From Fibrobacter sp. UWB16 (GTDB taxonomy: Bacteria; Fibrobacterota; Fibrobacteria; Fibrobacterales; Fibrobacteraceae), in NCBI RefSeq assembly GCF_900215325.1, contig NZ_OCMS01000002.1, positions 496,001 to 560,000 of the forward strand: DNA of 64,000 nt, in the 5' to 3' direction. Positions 8,451 through 16,405 of this stretch are shown in pieces. The notes under the pieces were generated by a model. The model was not told the origin of the DNA, searched no databases, and saw nothing but the letters and a program-made list of their open reading frames with translations. Position 1 is the stretch's first letter. Each line of letters opens with the position of its first letter. Both the position numbers and the translations under genes were made by a program.

Positions 8451-8753
8451 ATGACGAAATCTATCGTTTTTAGCGTTGTCGCATCGTTAGAAGCTCTTAC
8501 CATTGTAATTGGTTTGAGTTTTAAATGTGATGGCTTGTTTTTCCCGCTTTTGGGATTCTCGTTTTTAATTTGGGCTTTCTCTCGAATAATGCGGTTTAAT
8601 TCGTCTTTAAATGTTTATTTCTTATTTTCCCTATTTGTTCCAATTGCATGGTTGGTTTTAGATGTGCTTCCTCGGATGATTCAGTCTGATGGTGGTGTTT
8701 GGGATAATGTTACCTTTTTGTTGTTTTGCCCGTGCATAGGTATAGCCACTTGA
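8451..8753 (+). CDS. Small predicted membrane protein, function unknown
   Basis: A 100-residue product with about three hydrophobic segments (about residues 5-25, 28-47 and 55-75) and a hydrophobic C-terminus ending FLLFCPCIGIAT. The ATG at 8451 is preceded by a weak AGGG. It is AT-rich relative to its neighbours. No family is recognised, and it could be a remnant of a longer gene because its C-terminus ends abruptly in a hydrophobic stretch. The following 213 bp, up to the pectate lyase, contain no further gene. Confidence 0.5.
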   Translation: MTKSIVFSVVASLEALTIVIGLSFKCDGLFFPLLGFSFLIWAFSRIMRFNSSLNVYFLFSLFVPIAWLVLDVLPRMIQSDGGVWDNVTFLLFCPCIGIAT

Positions 8754-8966
8754 ATTGAAGTTGTCCTAAATAGATTCATTCATGGAACGCCGTTGGTCAT
8801 TCAGTGGCCATCAATGAGCGAGAAAGAATAGCCCCGTGCTAATGGCTGAAAAATAGAGCAATTGAGCTTTCTTTGACAAAATGTCTAGAAATTAAATGTG
8901 AAATTGTGCTCTATAATGGCTTTGGGAATATAAATTATATGTTGGAAAAATAAGGAATTTTTTGAG

Positions 8967-10655
8967 ATGTTTGAAGCTTCGAATCGAATTTTAGCGGTGC
9001 TGTGCGGACTTGCTGTTTGTGCGTCTGCGGCGGTAGATCAGTGCAAGCCGATTGGCTGGGCGACTCGTTTGGGCCGTACTTCGACTGAATTTAATGTAAC
9101 CGGTGGCGGAAATGCAACTCCCATTACCGTAAAAACATTTGCTGATTTGCAAAAGTACGCGAAGGATTCTTCTCCGCGTGTGATTTACATAGACGGTACG
9201 CTTGGCGATGGCTGGAGCGGGCGAACGGGGGACCGCTTGAATATCACGGGTTCCAACAAGACCATCATCGGACTTAAGCCGGGGACTGTGCTTAAAGCGC
9301 CAATTCACATCAGCAAGGCTTCAAACATTATCGTCCGCAATATCGTGATTCAAGGGCCGGGCAGTAATGCTGAGCAGGCTTGGGACAACCTCACCATTGA
9401 AAATAACGGTTCCAAAAATATATGGATTGACCACTGTGAATTCTGGGATGGTCAGGATGGCAATGCCGATGTGGTAAAAGGTGCAGATAACGTAACGTTT
9501 ACGTGGTGCATTTTTGGCTACAAGAAAAAGAGTTCGCACAACCTTTCGAATCTCATCGGCAGTTCTGACAATGAACCCGAAAGCGAAGGCAAGCTGAATG
9601 TGACCTACATGTTCAACTGGTGGCAGGCAGCCAACCAGCGCAAACCACGCTGCCGTTACGGAAACGTTCATGTGGTGAACAACTTGCTTACGGGCAATGC
9701 TAGCATCACAAACGGAACCGATGTGCTTGGCGTTTCGGCTGGCCACATGTGCAAAGTGCGCACGGAACGTAATGTATTTATCAACGAAGCAAACCCAATT
9801 TATACGGGCAATGCGAACGGCACGGGCGTGAACGAAGTCATCGACAATATTTTCACGAATTGCTCGGGCAATACAAAGGGAACAGGGACTTCTTTTACAC
9901 CGCCGTATGAATACACGAGCTTTATGCTCAAGGCGAGCGAAGTTGAAGCTGCCGTGAAGGCGAATGCGGGCGCTACGCTCAAGAGTCCGACGGAATGTGA
10001 TGCTAATTATGTGGAACCGGAACCGCCGACACCTGATAAACAGTTCCAGGCCGAAACGGGTACGATTACAGGTGGCGTTTCTGAAAGCAGCAATGGCGGT
10101 TACCACGGCGATGGCTATGTGAATTTCGATAAGGGCGGCGATGTCGTCGTGAACGTGAAAGTCGATACGGCTGGCCAATATCGCTTTGATATCGATTTTG
10201 CAAATGGCTCCAGTGAAGCACGCTCTCTTGCGATTTCTGCTGGTTTAGATACGGCAACGACATCTTTCAAGACTACTGGTGGCTGGACCGTCTGGGAAAC
10301 TTCAGAAGTTTTGATTAATCTGGCGGCTGGCGAAAATGCAGTGAGGTTTGCAACCGTTGGCGGCAATGACGGCCCGAACATCGACCAGTTCGATGTAACG
10401 CTTGTGAAGGCTGCTGAAAAAGATACGACGGAAAAGCCGACGTCGATTCACACGAAAACAGCTGCTGTGGTCGCGCCGAGCGTCTATCGCGTTAGCATTT
10501 TCGATACAAAGGGCGCATTGGTGCGCCGCATGAATGTGGAATCCGCAAAAGTTGGCGATGTCGCTTGGATGACCCGCGGCCTGCCTGCAGGGCTTTACGT
10601 GATGCAACTGAAAAGCGCAGGCTCGGAACGCCGCAAGTTTATTGCAGTGAAGTAG
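8967..10655 (+). CDS. Secreted pectate lyase, polysaccharide lyase family 1, with CBM35/6-like domain
   Basis: Cleaves polygalacturonate by beta-elimination outside the cell. 562 residues: signal peptide 1-21 (VLCGLAVCASAA), PL1 parallel beta-helix about 45-340, including the signature NIWIDHCEFWDG near 150-162 and RKPRCRYGNVHVVNN, which carries the region of the catalytic Arg. A CBM6/35-like beta-sandwich follows at about 355-475 (FQAETGTITGG, GGYHGDGYVNF). The C-terminal sorting-like domain (about 485-562) contains GLPAGLYVMQLKSAG and resembles type A C-terminal domains of type IX secretion. The gene stands alone between a possible promoter region and hairpins at 10701-10769. Confidence 0.92.
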   Translation: MFEASNRILAVLCGLAVCASAAVDQCKPIGWATRLGRTSTEFNVTGGGNATPITVKTFADLQKYAKDSSPRVIYIDGTLGDGWSGRTGDRLNITGSNKTIIGLKPGTVLKAPIHISKASNIIVRNIVIQGPGSNAEQAWDNLTIENNGSKNIWIDHCEFWDGQDGNADVVKGADNVTFTWCIFGYKKKSSHNLSNLIGSSDNEPESEGKLNVTYMFNWWQAANQRKPRCRYGNVHVVNNLLTGNASITNGTDVLGVSAGHMCKVRTERNVFINEANPIYTGNANGTGVNEVIDNIFTNCSGNTKGTGTSFTPPYEYTSFMLKASEVEAAVKANAGATLKSPTECDANYVEPEPPTPDKQFQAETGTITGGVSESSNGGYHGDGYVNFDKGGDVVVNVKVDTAGQYRFDIDFANGSSEARSLAISAGLDTATTSFKTTGGWTVWETSEVLINLAAGENAVRFATVGGNDGPNIDQFDVTLVKAAEKDTTEKPTSIHTKTAAVVAPSVYRVSIFDTKGALVRRMNVESAKVGDVAWMTRGLPAGLYVMQLKSAGSERRKFIAVK

Positions 10656-10700
10656 GAATTTTTATAAGTTCCGCTTGCATAATTTGAAGCCAAGAGAAAA

Positions 10701-10725
10701 TTGCGGTCGAAATTTTCGTCCGCAA
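10701..10725. terminator. Hairpin after the pectate lyase gene
   Basis: TTGCGG (10701-10706) pairs with CCGCAA (10720-10725), extended by TCGA-type inner pairs. A/T-rich sequence follows. It lies 46 bp past the stop codon and is a plausible terminator with a weak T-run. Confidence 0.45.
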
Positions 10726-10745
10726 AAATTTATCGAAAATATTTT

Positions 10746-10769
10746 GCAGACCTCTTGACGGAGGTCTGC
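10746..10769. terminator. Second hairpin between pectate lyase and the toxin-antitoxin pair
   Basis: Perfect 9-bp arms GCAGACCTC (10746-10754) and GAGGTCTGC (10761-10769), loop TTGACG. The flanking T/A runs are weak, so it may instead be a processing hairpin. Confidence 0.5.
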
Positions 10770-10786
10770 TTGTAATTTATATTACT

Positions 10787-10811
10787 GGTGTACAAATGAG
10801 CATTTTGCACC
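10787..10811. promoter_or_regulatory. Imperfect inverted repeat upstream of the antitoxin, candidate operator
   Basis: GGTG (10787) and CACC (10811) bracket CAAAT/ATTTTG half-sites with one bulged position. DinJ-type antitoxins commonly bind inverted repeats in their own promoter, and this one lies 190 bp upstream of the favoured start, or 55 bp upstream of the alternative start at 10867. Inference only. Confidence 0.3.
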
Positions 10812-10977
10812 GCGGCAAACAATTAAACCCTCGCCTTTTTAAGCATGTAGGCGGAAGGAGTGAAAGATGAGTGAAAAAGAAAGGCTTAAATCTGTCTCGA
10901 TCCCGCAAATTCACGATCAGATGTATTGCATTTGCATTGAAAATGAATTAGATTTGTATAAAGAAGAGGTGATTCAT

Positions 10978-11253
10978 ATGGCAAATGCAGTTTTACAGAC
11001 AAGAATCGACAAAGCCACTAAGGATGAGGCTGAGCAGTTATTTGAATCTCTCGGTCTGGATATTACTACGGCAATTAGACTGTTCTTGAAACAGGCTATT
11101 AACCAACGCTGCATCCCTTTTGAAATTGTTCCTCCTCAACGCGAGTTTTCCGATTCGACATTAGCCGCTATTGAAGAAGCTAAAAGTCTTGCTAGAAATC
11201 CAAAAGCGAAAAGATATTCTTCTGCTAAGGAACTCCTTGAGGATTGCAAGTAA
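10978..11253 (+). CDS. dinJ: RelB/DinJ-family antitoxin
   Basis: 91 residues matching the DinJ layout: an N-terminal ribbon-helix-helix (NAVLQTRIDKATKDEAEQLF, LGLDITTAIRLFLKQAI) and a C-terminal toxin-binding tail (ELLEDCK). It neutralises the YafQ-type toxin encoded directly downstream and usually represses the operon. The start at 10978 has AGAGGTG seven bases upstream and gives the normal family N-terminus. The frame stays open to an ATG at 10867 that also has a good SD (GGAGTG), which would add 37 unrelated residues. The stop overlaps the toxin ATG (TAATG at 11251). Confidence 0.88.
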   Translation: MANAVLQTRIDKATKDEAEQLFESLGLDITTAIRLFLKQAINQRCIPFEIVPPQREFSDSTLAAIEEAKSLARNPKAKRYSSAKELLEDCK

Positions 11254-11534
11254 TGGTATACGAGCTTCTTAAGACATCTCGCTTTAAGGCTGGTGTAAAG
11301 CTTGCGCGAAAGCGGGGATTAGATATTTCTCTTCTAGAGAATGTCATTGAAAAATTGCGACTTGATCAACCACTTGATGCAAAGCATCGTAATCATGAAT
11401 TGTCAGGGAATTTCAAAGGCGTCTGGGAATGCCATATTCAGCCGGATTGGCTATTGCTTTACTTGAAGGATAATGGCGTGCTAGTGCTGACTTTGGTTGA
11501 CACTGGATCGCATAGCGATATCTTTAAAAAATGA
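11253..11534 (+). CDS. yafQ: YafQ-family mRNA interferase toxin
   Basis: 93-residue RelE-superfamily ribonuclease that cleaves mRNA on the ribosome. Family positions are visible: HRNHELSGNFKGVWECHI, PDWLLLY and the C-terminal DTGSHSDIF, providing the His, Asp and Phe residues described for YafQ. The ATG at 11253 shares a base with the antitoxin stop, so the pair is translationally coupled. An upstream in-frame TTG (11244) would add three residues and is less likely. A terminator hairpin follows. Confidence 0.88.
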   Translation: MVYELLKTSRFKAGVKLARKRGLDISLLENVIEKLRLDQPLDAKHRNHELSGNFKGVWECHIQPDWLLLYLKDNGVLVLTLVDTGSHSDIFKK

Positions 11535-11542
11535 CTGCTGAA

Positions 11543-11568
11543 AAAGGGCAGGCGATGCTTGCCTTTTT
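11543..11568 (+). terminator. Rho-independent terminator of the toxin-antitoxin operon
   Basis: AAAGGGCAGGC pairs with GCTTGCCTTT across GAT, with G-T wobbles, then a run of T. It ends the dinJ-yafQ unit. Confidence 0.65.
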
Positions 11569-11645
11569 TAATTCAGCAACCATTGGTTGCTAAATCGTCA
11601 GTAGTAGAGGAGCCTTTGCTACGCAAATAGGCTTGGAAACTGTTG

Positions 11646-12527
11646 CTAGTATTCCTTAATCTTCTTTAAAAACTCGACAAGTTCGCGATTCAGCTCGCTA
11701 TTGAGCGTGTCTGCTTCTTGGATGGTGTGGTGCTCGTCGCCTTCGAAATCGTGGGCGCGTTCACCGCAAATGTCCACGCCGAGAATCCTGCGACCTGTGG
11801 TAAGTGCGGTGATGCAATCTTTGAGGGCGTCAAGCGTAAGTGAACCTTGATCCCAATTGGTTACAGCATAGGATGGCGAGAGTGCGTCTTTGTCGATGGA
11901 AATGTAGAGATTAGGCGAGAGGACGTTCACAAAATCGCTGCAGATTAGAGACGAGAGAATGCTGAGTTCGCTTTCGCGGATGAATGTCACTTTATCTAAA
12001 ATGCTTGATTCCCTAGATTGCGAAAGCTCTTCGCGGACGGTTTCGACGAGTTCGTCTTTGACACCGATGATAATTGCATTTTGAATAAACTTATTGTTGT
12101 CGAGGACTTCTTTGACCCAACCGCCACAGCTTAAAATTCCGCCGAAACGGGGCGGTTGCATGTCGGGATGATGGTCGAATACGATGAGCGTGAATGGTTC
12201 CTGGACTCTATCGGTCCAGAGCTTGCTCATGTAATGGTAATTGCCGTTGTCAAAGAAGTGAATACTTGGTTGCGGCGCAATGTCGTTTGTGGAATTGTCG
12301 CGATTCTCGATAATGCGGTTGCATTCACTTTTGCTGTCGCTTTCTGCGTTGTCAATCGATTCGTTAATTTCCTTGATGGCGTCGTCGTCACAGTAGCAGT
12401 CAGTTCCTACGATTTTTGTGCAGTCGAGCCAGCGAACGTCCTTGCTTGTTTCTGCGGTGGCGCGCAGTTCTTGCATAAAGGCTTGCTCGGCGTAAACGCC
12501 CGTGAAATCTTGAACTGTAATCATCAT
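11646..12527 (-). CDS. Arginase-fold (ureohydrolase superfamily) protein, UPF0489-like
   Basis: About 293 residues with three ureohydrolase metal-binding signatures: FDHHPDM (the DxHxD type), SIDKDALSP (SxDxDxxDP type) and LGVDICGE. This indicates a binuclear Mn site, but the substrate is unknown. A low-complexity acidic/polar stretch (about residues 60-85, rich in Asn, Ser, Glu and Asp) interrupts the N-terminal region. The ATG at 12527 (or 12524) was preferred over an in-frame TTG at 12533; no clear SD is seen. The gene is divergent from guanine deaminase, which might hint at nitrogen scavenging, but that is only proximity. Confidence 0.75.
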   Translation of the reverse strand: MMITVQDFTGVYAEQAFMQELRATAETSKDVRWLDCTKIVGTDCYCDDDAIKEINESIDNAESDSKSECNRIIENRDNSTNDIAPQPSIHFFDNGNYHYMSKLWTDRVQEPFTLIVFDHHPDMQPPRFGGILSCGGWVKEVLDNNKFIQNAIIIGVKDELVETVREELSQSRESSILDKVTFIRESELSILSSLICSDFVNVLSPNLYISIDKDALSPSYAVTNWDQGSLTLDALKDCITALTTGRRILGVDICGERAHDFEGDEHHTIQEADTLNSELNRELVEFLKKIKEY

Positions 12528-12572
12528 TGTCAAAAAATAGTTAAAAATCTGCTGCTTTGGGCAAAAAAGGCG

Positions 12573-12600
12573 GTGCCTGCTCAGTGACAGGCATGACAGA
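12573..12600. repeat. Family-B palindromic intergenic repeat
   Basis: TGCCTG / CAGGCA arms around CTCAGTGA, followed by TGACAGA. It has the same plan as the perfect elements at 36813-36839 and 45341-45368. Confidence 0.6.
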
Positions 12601-12687
12601 CTTTGGGAAAAATAGCGTGTTTTGAAGTTTTCCTGTTGTTGTTTTTCTCCGAGTTTTTGATTATTTTAGTGAGGTCAAGGAGTTTTT

Positions 12688-13182
12688 ATGCAAGAAGAAT
12701 TGAAGAATATTACGGACGAAGACAAGCGCTTTATGCAGATGGCTATTCAGTTGTCCGTTGAAAATGTTGATAATGGCGGTGGTCCGTTTGGCGCTGTTAT
12801 TGTCAAGGATGGCGAGGTCGTGGCGACGGGCGCAAATCGCGTTGTGCCGAATAATGATCCGACGGCTCATGCCGAGGTGACTGCAATTCGCAATGCTTGT
12901 GCAAAACTCGGAACGTTCATGTTGGACGGCTGTACCGTTTACACGAGCTGCGAACCCTGCCCGATGTGCTTGAGCGCTTTGTACTGGGCTCGTGTCAAGC
13001 GCATCTGCTATGCCAATACAAAAGCCGATGCCGCGGCCATCGAATTCGACGATTCCTTTATCTATGATCAACTCGATTTGCCGTACGAAAAACGTGCTAT
13101 CAAGTGCGACCATTTTATGCGAAACGATGCGCTTGTTGCTTTCAAAAAGTGGGCGTCAAAGACAGACAAGACGCGCTATTAG
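12688..13182 (+). CDS. guaD: Guanine deaminase, cytidine deaminase-like fold
   Basis: Zinc hydrolase converting guanine to xanthine. 164 residues with the zinc/proton-shuttle HAE motif (His61, Glu63) and PCPMC (Cys91, Cys94). The C-terminal DDSFIYDQLDLPYEKRAI is typical of Bacillus GuaD-type enzymes and separates it from tRNA adenosine deaminase TadA, the main alternative. AAGGAG precedes the ATG. It is divergent from the arginase-fold gene, with a repeat between them. Confidence 0.88.
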   Translation: MQEELKNITDEDKRFMQMAIQLSVENVDNGGGPFGAVIVKDGEVVATGANRVVPNNDPTAHAEVTAIRNACAKLGTFMLDGCTVYTSCEPCPMCLSALYWARVKRICYANTKADAAAIEFDDSFIYDQLDLPYEKRAIKCDHFMRNDALVAFKKWASKTDKTRY

Positions 13183-13195
13183 ATTCCTGTTATTT

Positions 13196-13220
13196 CTAAT
13201 AACTAATGACTAATAACTAA
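13196..13220. repeat. Family-C short tandem repeat (ACTAATGACTAATAACTA type)
   Basis: Near-tandem copies of CTAATAACTAATGACTAATAA fill the space between the convergent guaD and radical SAM genes. Similar units recur at 16350-16370, 43101-43125 and 45057-45095. Confidence 0.6.
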
Positions 13221-13224
13221 AAAT

Positions 13225-14163
13225 TTATTTAAACCGTTTGCAAAAACTGCAGGTTTGACAAAAAGGGTGGCGTAGTTCGTGCTGCGCGAACCCTTCTTTT
13301 ATATTTTGCGCGAGCGGGCTTTCTAAAATTTCAGCAAAGCTTTGTTCGCCGATGTTACCGAGTGTAATTTGTCCGCTATGGTCGAGGCAACAGGCGACAA
13401 CGCGACCGTCATGGAGAATCGCTACGTGCGTGTCTAGCGCGCGGCAAGTGCCTGCGATGTTTTGCTCTGGATGACAATTGTTACTGTTTTCGGATTGCGC
13501 TGAAGGCCATTTAAATCTTGTGTCTTCGTGCAGATAAAGTCGACCGGTTATGTTGAAACTCTTGTGGCGACTGCAGAAATGCCCGGGCGTGATATCAACG
13601 CCAAAAGTCTCGTGGATGCGTTTAAGCATGTAGCTGTTCCACGAGGAGGCATCTTCGGCGCCGACGTTCCACAATCGTAAATTGATGTAGAGATCGGGGC
13701 GCTCGACAATTGAGAGACTGCAAAAATCAAGGACATTTTGCAAATAGCGTTCCGCGGTTTCTTGGGGGAGTTCCGCGTAGGCATGCGTCGAAAAGTTGAC
13801 TTGGCGGACGGCGGGCGAGGCAAGAATTTGACGGCCTGTGCGTTCAATCGTTGTGCCGTTAGTCGTGAGCGTGAGCTTTAATGGCGTTTGTTCGAGCTTT
13901 TTGAGGTAATGCACAAAGCCGGGGTGGAGCGTGGGTTCGCCGAGAACGTGAAAGTAGACGTTTGTTGCGCCGATTTCTTGCGCGCCTGTGATGCATGTTT
14001 CGAACAGCTTGGAATCCATGAACGTGCGGCTCGCGGACGTCGACGAATTGTCTGCTGCAAATCCGTTGTCGGCTTCATTCACGTTGCCTACAGCAGTTCC
14101 GCAGGGGCAAAAGCTACAATGCAAATTGCAAACGTTCGTGATTTCGATGTAGACGCTGTTCAC
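13225..14163 (-). CDS. Radical SAM protein with SPASM-type C-terminal cluster domain
   Basis: 312 residues. Cys12-x3-Cys16-x2-Cys19 in EITNVCNLHCSFCP binds the SAM-cleaving 4Fe-4S cluster. The C-terminal part has further cysteines in GTCRALDTHVAILHDGRVVACC and FCQTCSFCKRF, characteristic of SPASM/twitch domains that hold auxiliary clusters and often modify peptides or proteins. No small precursor peptide gene is seen beside it. Its ATG overlaps the stop of the upstream dihydrouridine synthase by 4 bp (14160-14163), so the two are co-expressed. The substrate cannot be told. Confidence 0.85.
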   Translation of the reverse strand: MNSVYIEITNVCNLHCSFCPCGTAVGNVNEADNGFAADNSSTSASRTFMDSKLFETCITGAQEIGATNVYFHVLGEPTLHPGFVHYLKKLEQTPLKLTLTTNGTTIERTGRQILASPAVRQVNFSTHAYAELPQETAERYLQNVLDFCSLSIVERPDLYINLRLWNVGAEDASSWNSYMLKRIHETFGVDITPGHFCSRHKSFNITGRLYLHEDTRFKWPSAQSENSNNCHPEQNIAGTCRALDTHVAILHDGRVVACCLDHSGQITLGNIGEQSFAEILESPLAQNIKEGFAQHELRHPFCQTCSFCKRFK

Positions 14164-15200
14164 GAGAGGCCCCTCATCTCCATAATTGCTTCTTGGTATT
14201 CGCTGAGTTTGCCTGCTTTTTTGATTTTCTTGAAATTTTTTTTTGGAATGCTTGGTTCGAGGTATTCCCAGAAACTTTGTACGTGCGAGAGAATTTGGCT
14301 GTCGCCTTGGTTCGTTTTGCAGGCGTGGTCAAATATGACCTGGTGCATTTGGAAAAGTTTGCCGAGCAAATTTTGATGAGTGTTGCTGTTTAGGGGGGCG
14401 GCGCAGTTTATATCGCGCATTCCTTTGTATTCCGCTGCTAAACTTGGTTTCGCGAGAAGTCCGCGGCCGATCATCACGCCTGCGAGCTTCGGGTAGCGTC
14501 GTTCCATTTCACAGATTTGCGAGACGGTTGTGATGTCGCCGTTATAAACGAGCGGATGGCGGCATTCCTCATAAAACTTTTCAAATGATTTGAAATCGAT
14601 TGCGCCTTTGTACTGTTGCTTGCCGAGTCTGGGGTGGAGCGTAATTTGCGAGAGCGGCGCTTCGTTTAGAATCGGGAGGAGAGCAAAGGCTTCGTCAGGG
14701 GCGTCTTGCCCAAGCCGCATCTTGACGGAAAACTTTATCGGCGCAGTTACTTTTGCCATTGCCGGCGCGGTTCCGTTCGTAACGCTAGACAATTTCCTGA
14801 TCTCGTCCATTATTTCTTGGACGGTTTGCTTGTCGTTTAAGATTCCTGCTCCACGATGGCGGTTGACTTGCATCGGGAAGGGGCATCCCATGTTGAAGTC
14901 AATTTCCATGTAGCCTTTGGCGATTAGCGCGTCTGCGAGGATTTTAAATTCATCGACGCTGTTCGCGATAATTTGCGGAATCTCGCGTGCATTTTCCTCC
15001 GCAATGTCCGTGCATCTTGAATTTGCGCATTCAGCATTCGCGATTTCTAAATCTCGCAAATCTTTTTCGCGCGGTTTCCCGTTTTCAATCCGCAAGAACG
15101 GTGTGTAATATGCATCAACACCGCCAAAGATTTCAGCGTGGGCTTTTCGATAAATGCCCGTCGTGTAACCTTGTAGCGGTGCAAATAGATTTTTTAGCAT
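14160..15200 (-). CDS. tRNA-dihydrouridine synthase family protein
   Basis: FMN-dependent reductase of tRNA uridines. The 346-residue TIM-barrel protein opens with LFAPLQGYTTGIYRKAH (the family APMxGxTD-like start) and has FNMGCPFPMQVNRHRGAGI with the catalytic Cys106, SVKMRLG, ITLHPRLGKQQYKG and VYNGDI. Short segments around residues 50-75 and 140-155 look like insertions. It appears to be the first gene of a two-gene unit with the radical SAM gene. Which Dus subclass and which tRNA position are not determinable here. Confidence 0.88.
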   Translation of the reverse strand: MLKNLFAPLQGYTTGIYRKAHAEIFGGVDAYYTPFLRIENGKPREKDLRDLEIANAECANSRCTDIAEENAREIPQIIANSVDEFKILADALIAKGYMEIDFNMGCPFPMQVNRHRGAGILNDKQTVQEIMDEIRKLSSVTNGTAPAMAKVTAPIKFSVKMRLGQDAPDEAFALLPILNEAPLSQITLHPRLGKQQYKGAIDFKSFEKFYEECRHPLVYNGDITTVSQICEMERRYPKLAGVMIGRGLLAKPSLAAEYKGMRDINCAAPLNSNTHQNLLGKLFQMHQVIFDHACKTNQGDSQILSHVQSFWEYLEPSIPKKNFKKIKKAGKLSEYQEAIMEMRGLS

Positions 15201-15274
15201 GGCGCTTTTTTGCGGACCTTGTTTTTTACAAATGCAATAGTAAATGTATTAATCTTTTTTCAACTAAGAATGGC

Positions 15275-15352
15275 GATGCCGTCCCCATACGCGGATCATG
15301 ACCACGTAAGAACTAAAGTTCTAAGTGGTCAAAGAGAACAGAGTCCGGCATG
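15275..15352. repeat. Composite palindromic intergenic element with nested hairpin
   Basis: Outer ends ATGCCG (15275) and CCGGCATGACA (15345 onward) match the ends of family B. Inside is a nested hairpin GACCAC-gta-AGAACT-aa-AGTTCT-aa-GTGGTC (15300-15330). It lies between the divergent starts-and-ends of the dus and rdgB genes, both on the minus strand, and could also influence rdgB transcript ends. Confidence 0.6.
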
Positions 15353-15380
15353 ACAATTGAAAAAATGTGGATTATGCTTT

Positions 15381-16007
15381 TTATTTTCCGAGAGCTTTCT
15401 TCAAAGCTCTGATGGCGTTTCCGCGATGGCTGATGACCTTTTTCTCTTCAAGTTCCATCTGCGCAAACGTTCTCGTTTCACCATCCGGAACAAAGAGCGG
15501 ATCATAACCGAAGCCCATGTCGCCGACAGGTGCGTGGTTGATTTCGCCGCGGCATTCGCCTTCGAAAATAATCGGCTTGCTGATGACAAATTCACCTTTT
15601 TCGTTCTTGGTGACGGTTTGGTATGAGAGTGCACAGAAATAACGTGCTTTACGGTCTTCGATACCTTCGAGCTTTTGCATCAACTTGACGTTGTTGGCTT
15701 CGTCATCGCCGTGCTTACCGCAGTAGCGGGCGCTGTAAATGCCAGGTTCGCCGTTCAAGGCGAAAACTTCAAGGCCAGAATCATCGGCGAGAACGGTCGC
15801 TTCGATGTTGCGCTTAGCGAGCCATTGAGCCGTTGTATTCGACTTGATGATGGCGTTTTCGGCAAAGGAATTCCCATCTTCGATGATGTCTTCGTCAAAA
15901 CCGATGTCTTTCAAAGTCTTGAATTCGTAATGGTCTGTGCCCAAGATGTGGGCAAAGTCTCTAATTTTTCCGGCACTTCCGGTCGCGATAACAAATAAAC
16001 GTTTCAT
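15381..16007 (-). CDS. rdgB: XTP/dITP pyrophosphatase, RdgB/HAM1 family
   Basis: Hydrolyses non-canonical purine triphosphates such as dITP and XTP to keep them out of nucleic acids. 208 residues of normal family length. Motifs are VIATGSAGKIRDF at the N-terminus (the TxNxxK-like start, with Ser for Asn), LADDSGLEVFALNGEPGIYSARY in the middle and GDMGFGYDPLF and SHRGNAIRAL near the end. It is followed on the same strand, after the family-C and family-A repeats, by no obvious partner. Confidence 0.94.
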   Translation of the reverse strand: MKRLFVIATGSAGKIRDFAHILGTDHYEFKTLKDIGFDEDIIEDGNSFAENAIIKSNTTAQWLAKRNIEATVLADDSGLEVFALNGEPGIYSARYCGKHGDDEANNVKLMQKLEGIEDRKARYFCALSYQTVTKNEKGEFVISKPIIFEGECRGEINHAPVGDMGFGYDPLFVPDGETRTFAQMELEEKKVISHRGNAIRALKKALGK

Positions 16008-16032
16008 GTTACGATTGATAAATAAAAAATGA

Positions 16033-16061
16033 CTGGATCCTACGCTTCGCTCAGGATGACA
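16033..16061. repeat. Family-A palindromic intergenic repeat
   Basis: CTGGATCCTACGCTTCGCTC followed by AGGATGACA. Outer ATCCT/AGGAT arms and inner CGC/GCT pairs form an imperfect hairpin. Abuts the 3' end of the TM2 gene. Confidence 0.65.
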
Positions 16062-16063
16062 GG

Positions 16064-16255
16064 TTAGTAATGTTCCGGTTTCATGACGATCAAGATGGCG
16101 TCAACGATAATGCCGACTCCGCAGAGACCGCCGGTGCAAAGCCACAAGATTCCTGTCCAGATTTTTCCTTCGTAAAAACGGTGCAGACCCAAGTATCCGA
16201 GCAGAATACAGAGGGCAAGAGCAATCCATTTGTTGTGTTCACCAGTAGAAGGCAT
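16064..16255 (-). CDS. TM2-domain membrane protein
   Basis: 63 residues with the TM2 arrangement: two membrane helices separated by a short polar turn (IALALCILLGYLGLHRFYEG, then GILWLCTGGLCGVGIIVDAI). The domain is widespread in bacteria and its role is unknown. The ATG at 16255 has AAGGAG at a good distance. The open frame extends 29 codons further upstream into a repeat, which was discarded. The stop lies against a family-A repeat. Confidence 0.82.
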   Translation of the reverse strand: MPSTGEHNKWIALALCILLGYLGLHRFYEGKIWTGILWLCTGGLCGVGIIVDAILIVMKPEHY

Positions 16256-16307
16256 AAAGACTCCTTGTTTTTTACGAGTACAATTTAGAAAATGTGCGGA
16301 ATAGCCG

Positions 16308-16370
16308 CTAGTCAATGGTCCATAGTCATTAGAAATATTCAATAACCATCAACTAATAACTAATGACCAT
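16308..16370. repeat. Family-C repeat arranged as an inverted pair
   Basis: ATAGTCATTAG (16322-16332) is complementary, with one mismatch, to CTAATGACCAT (16360-16370). Between them lie further CTAATAACTAAT units. Sits between the TM2 gene and the AlgX-like gene, upstream of both starts. Confidence 0.55.
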
Positions 16371-16405
16371 ATCTACCTACTTAAACATTTATTATTATTC
16401 CTTTC

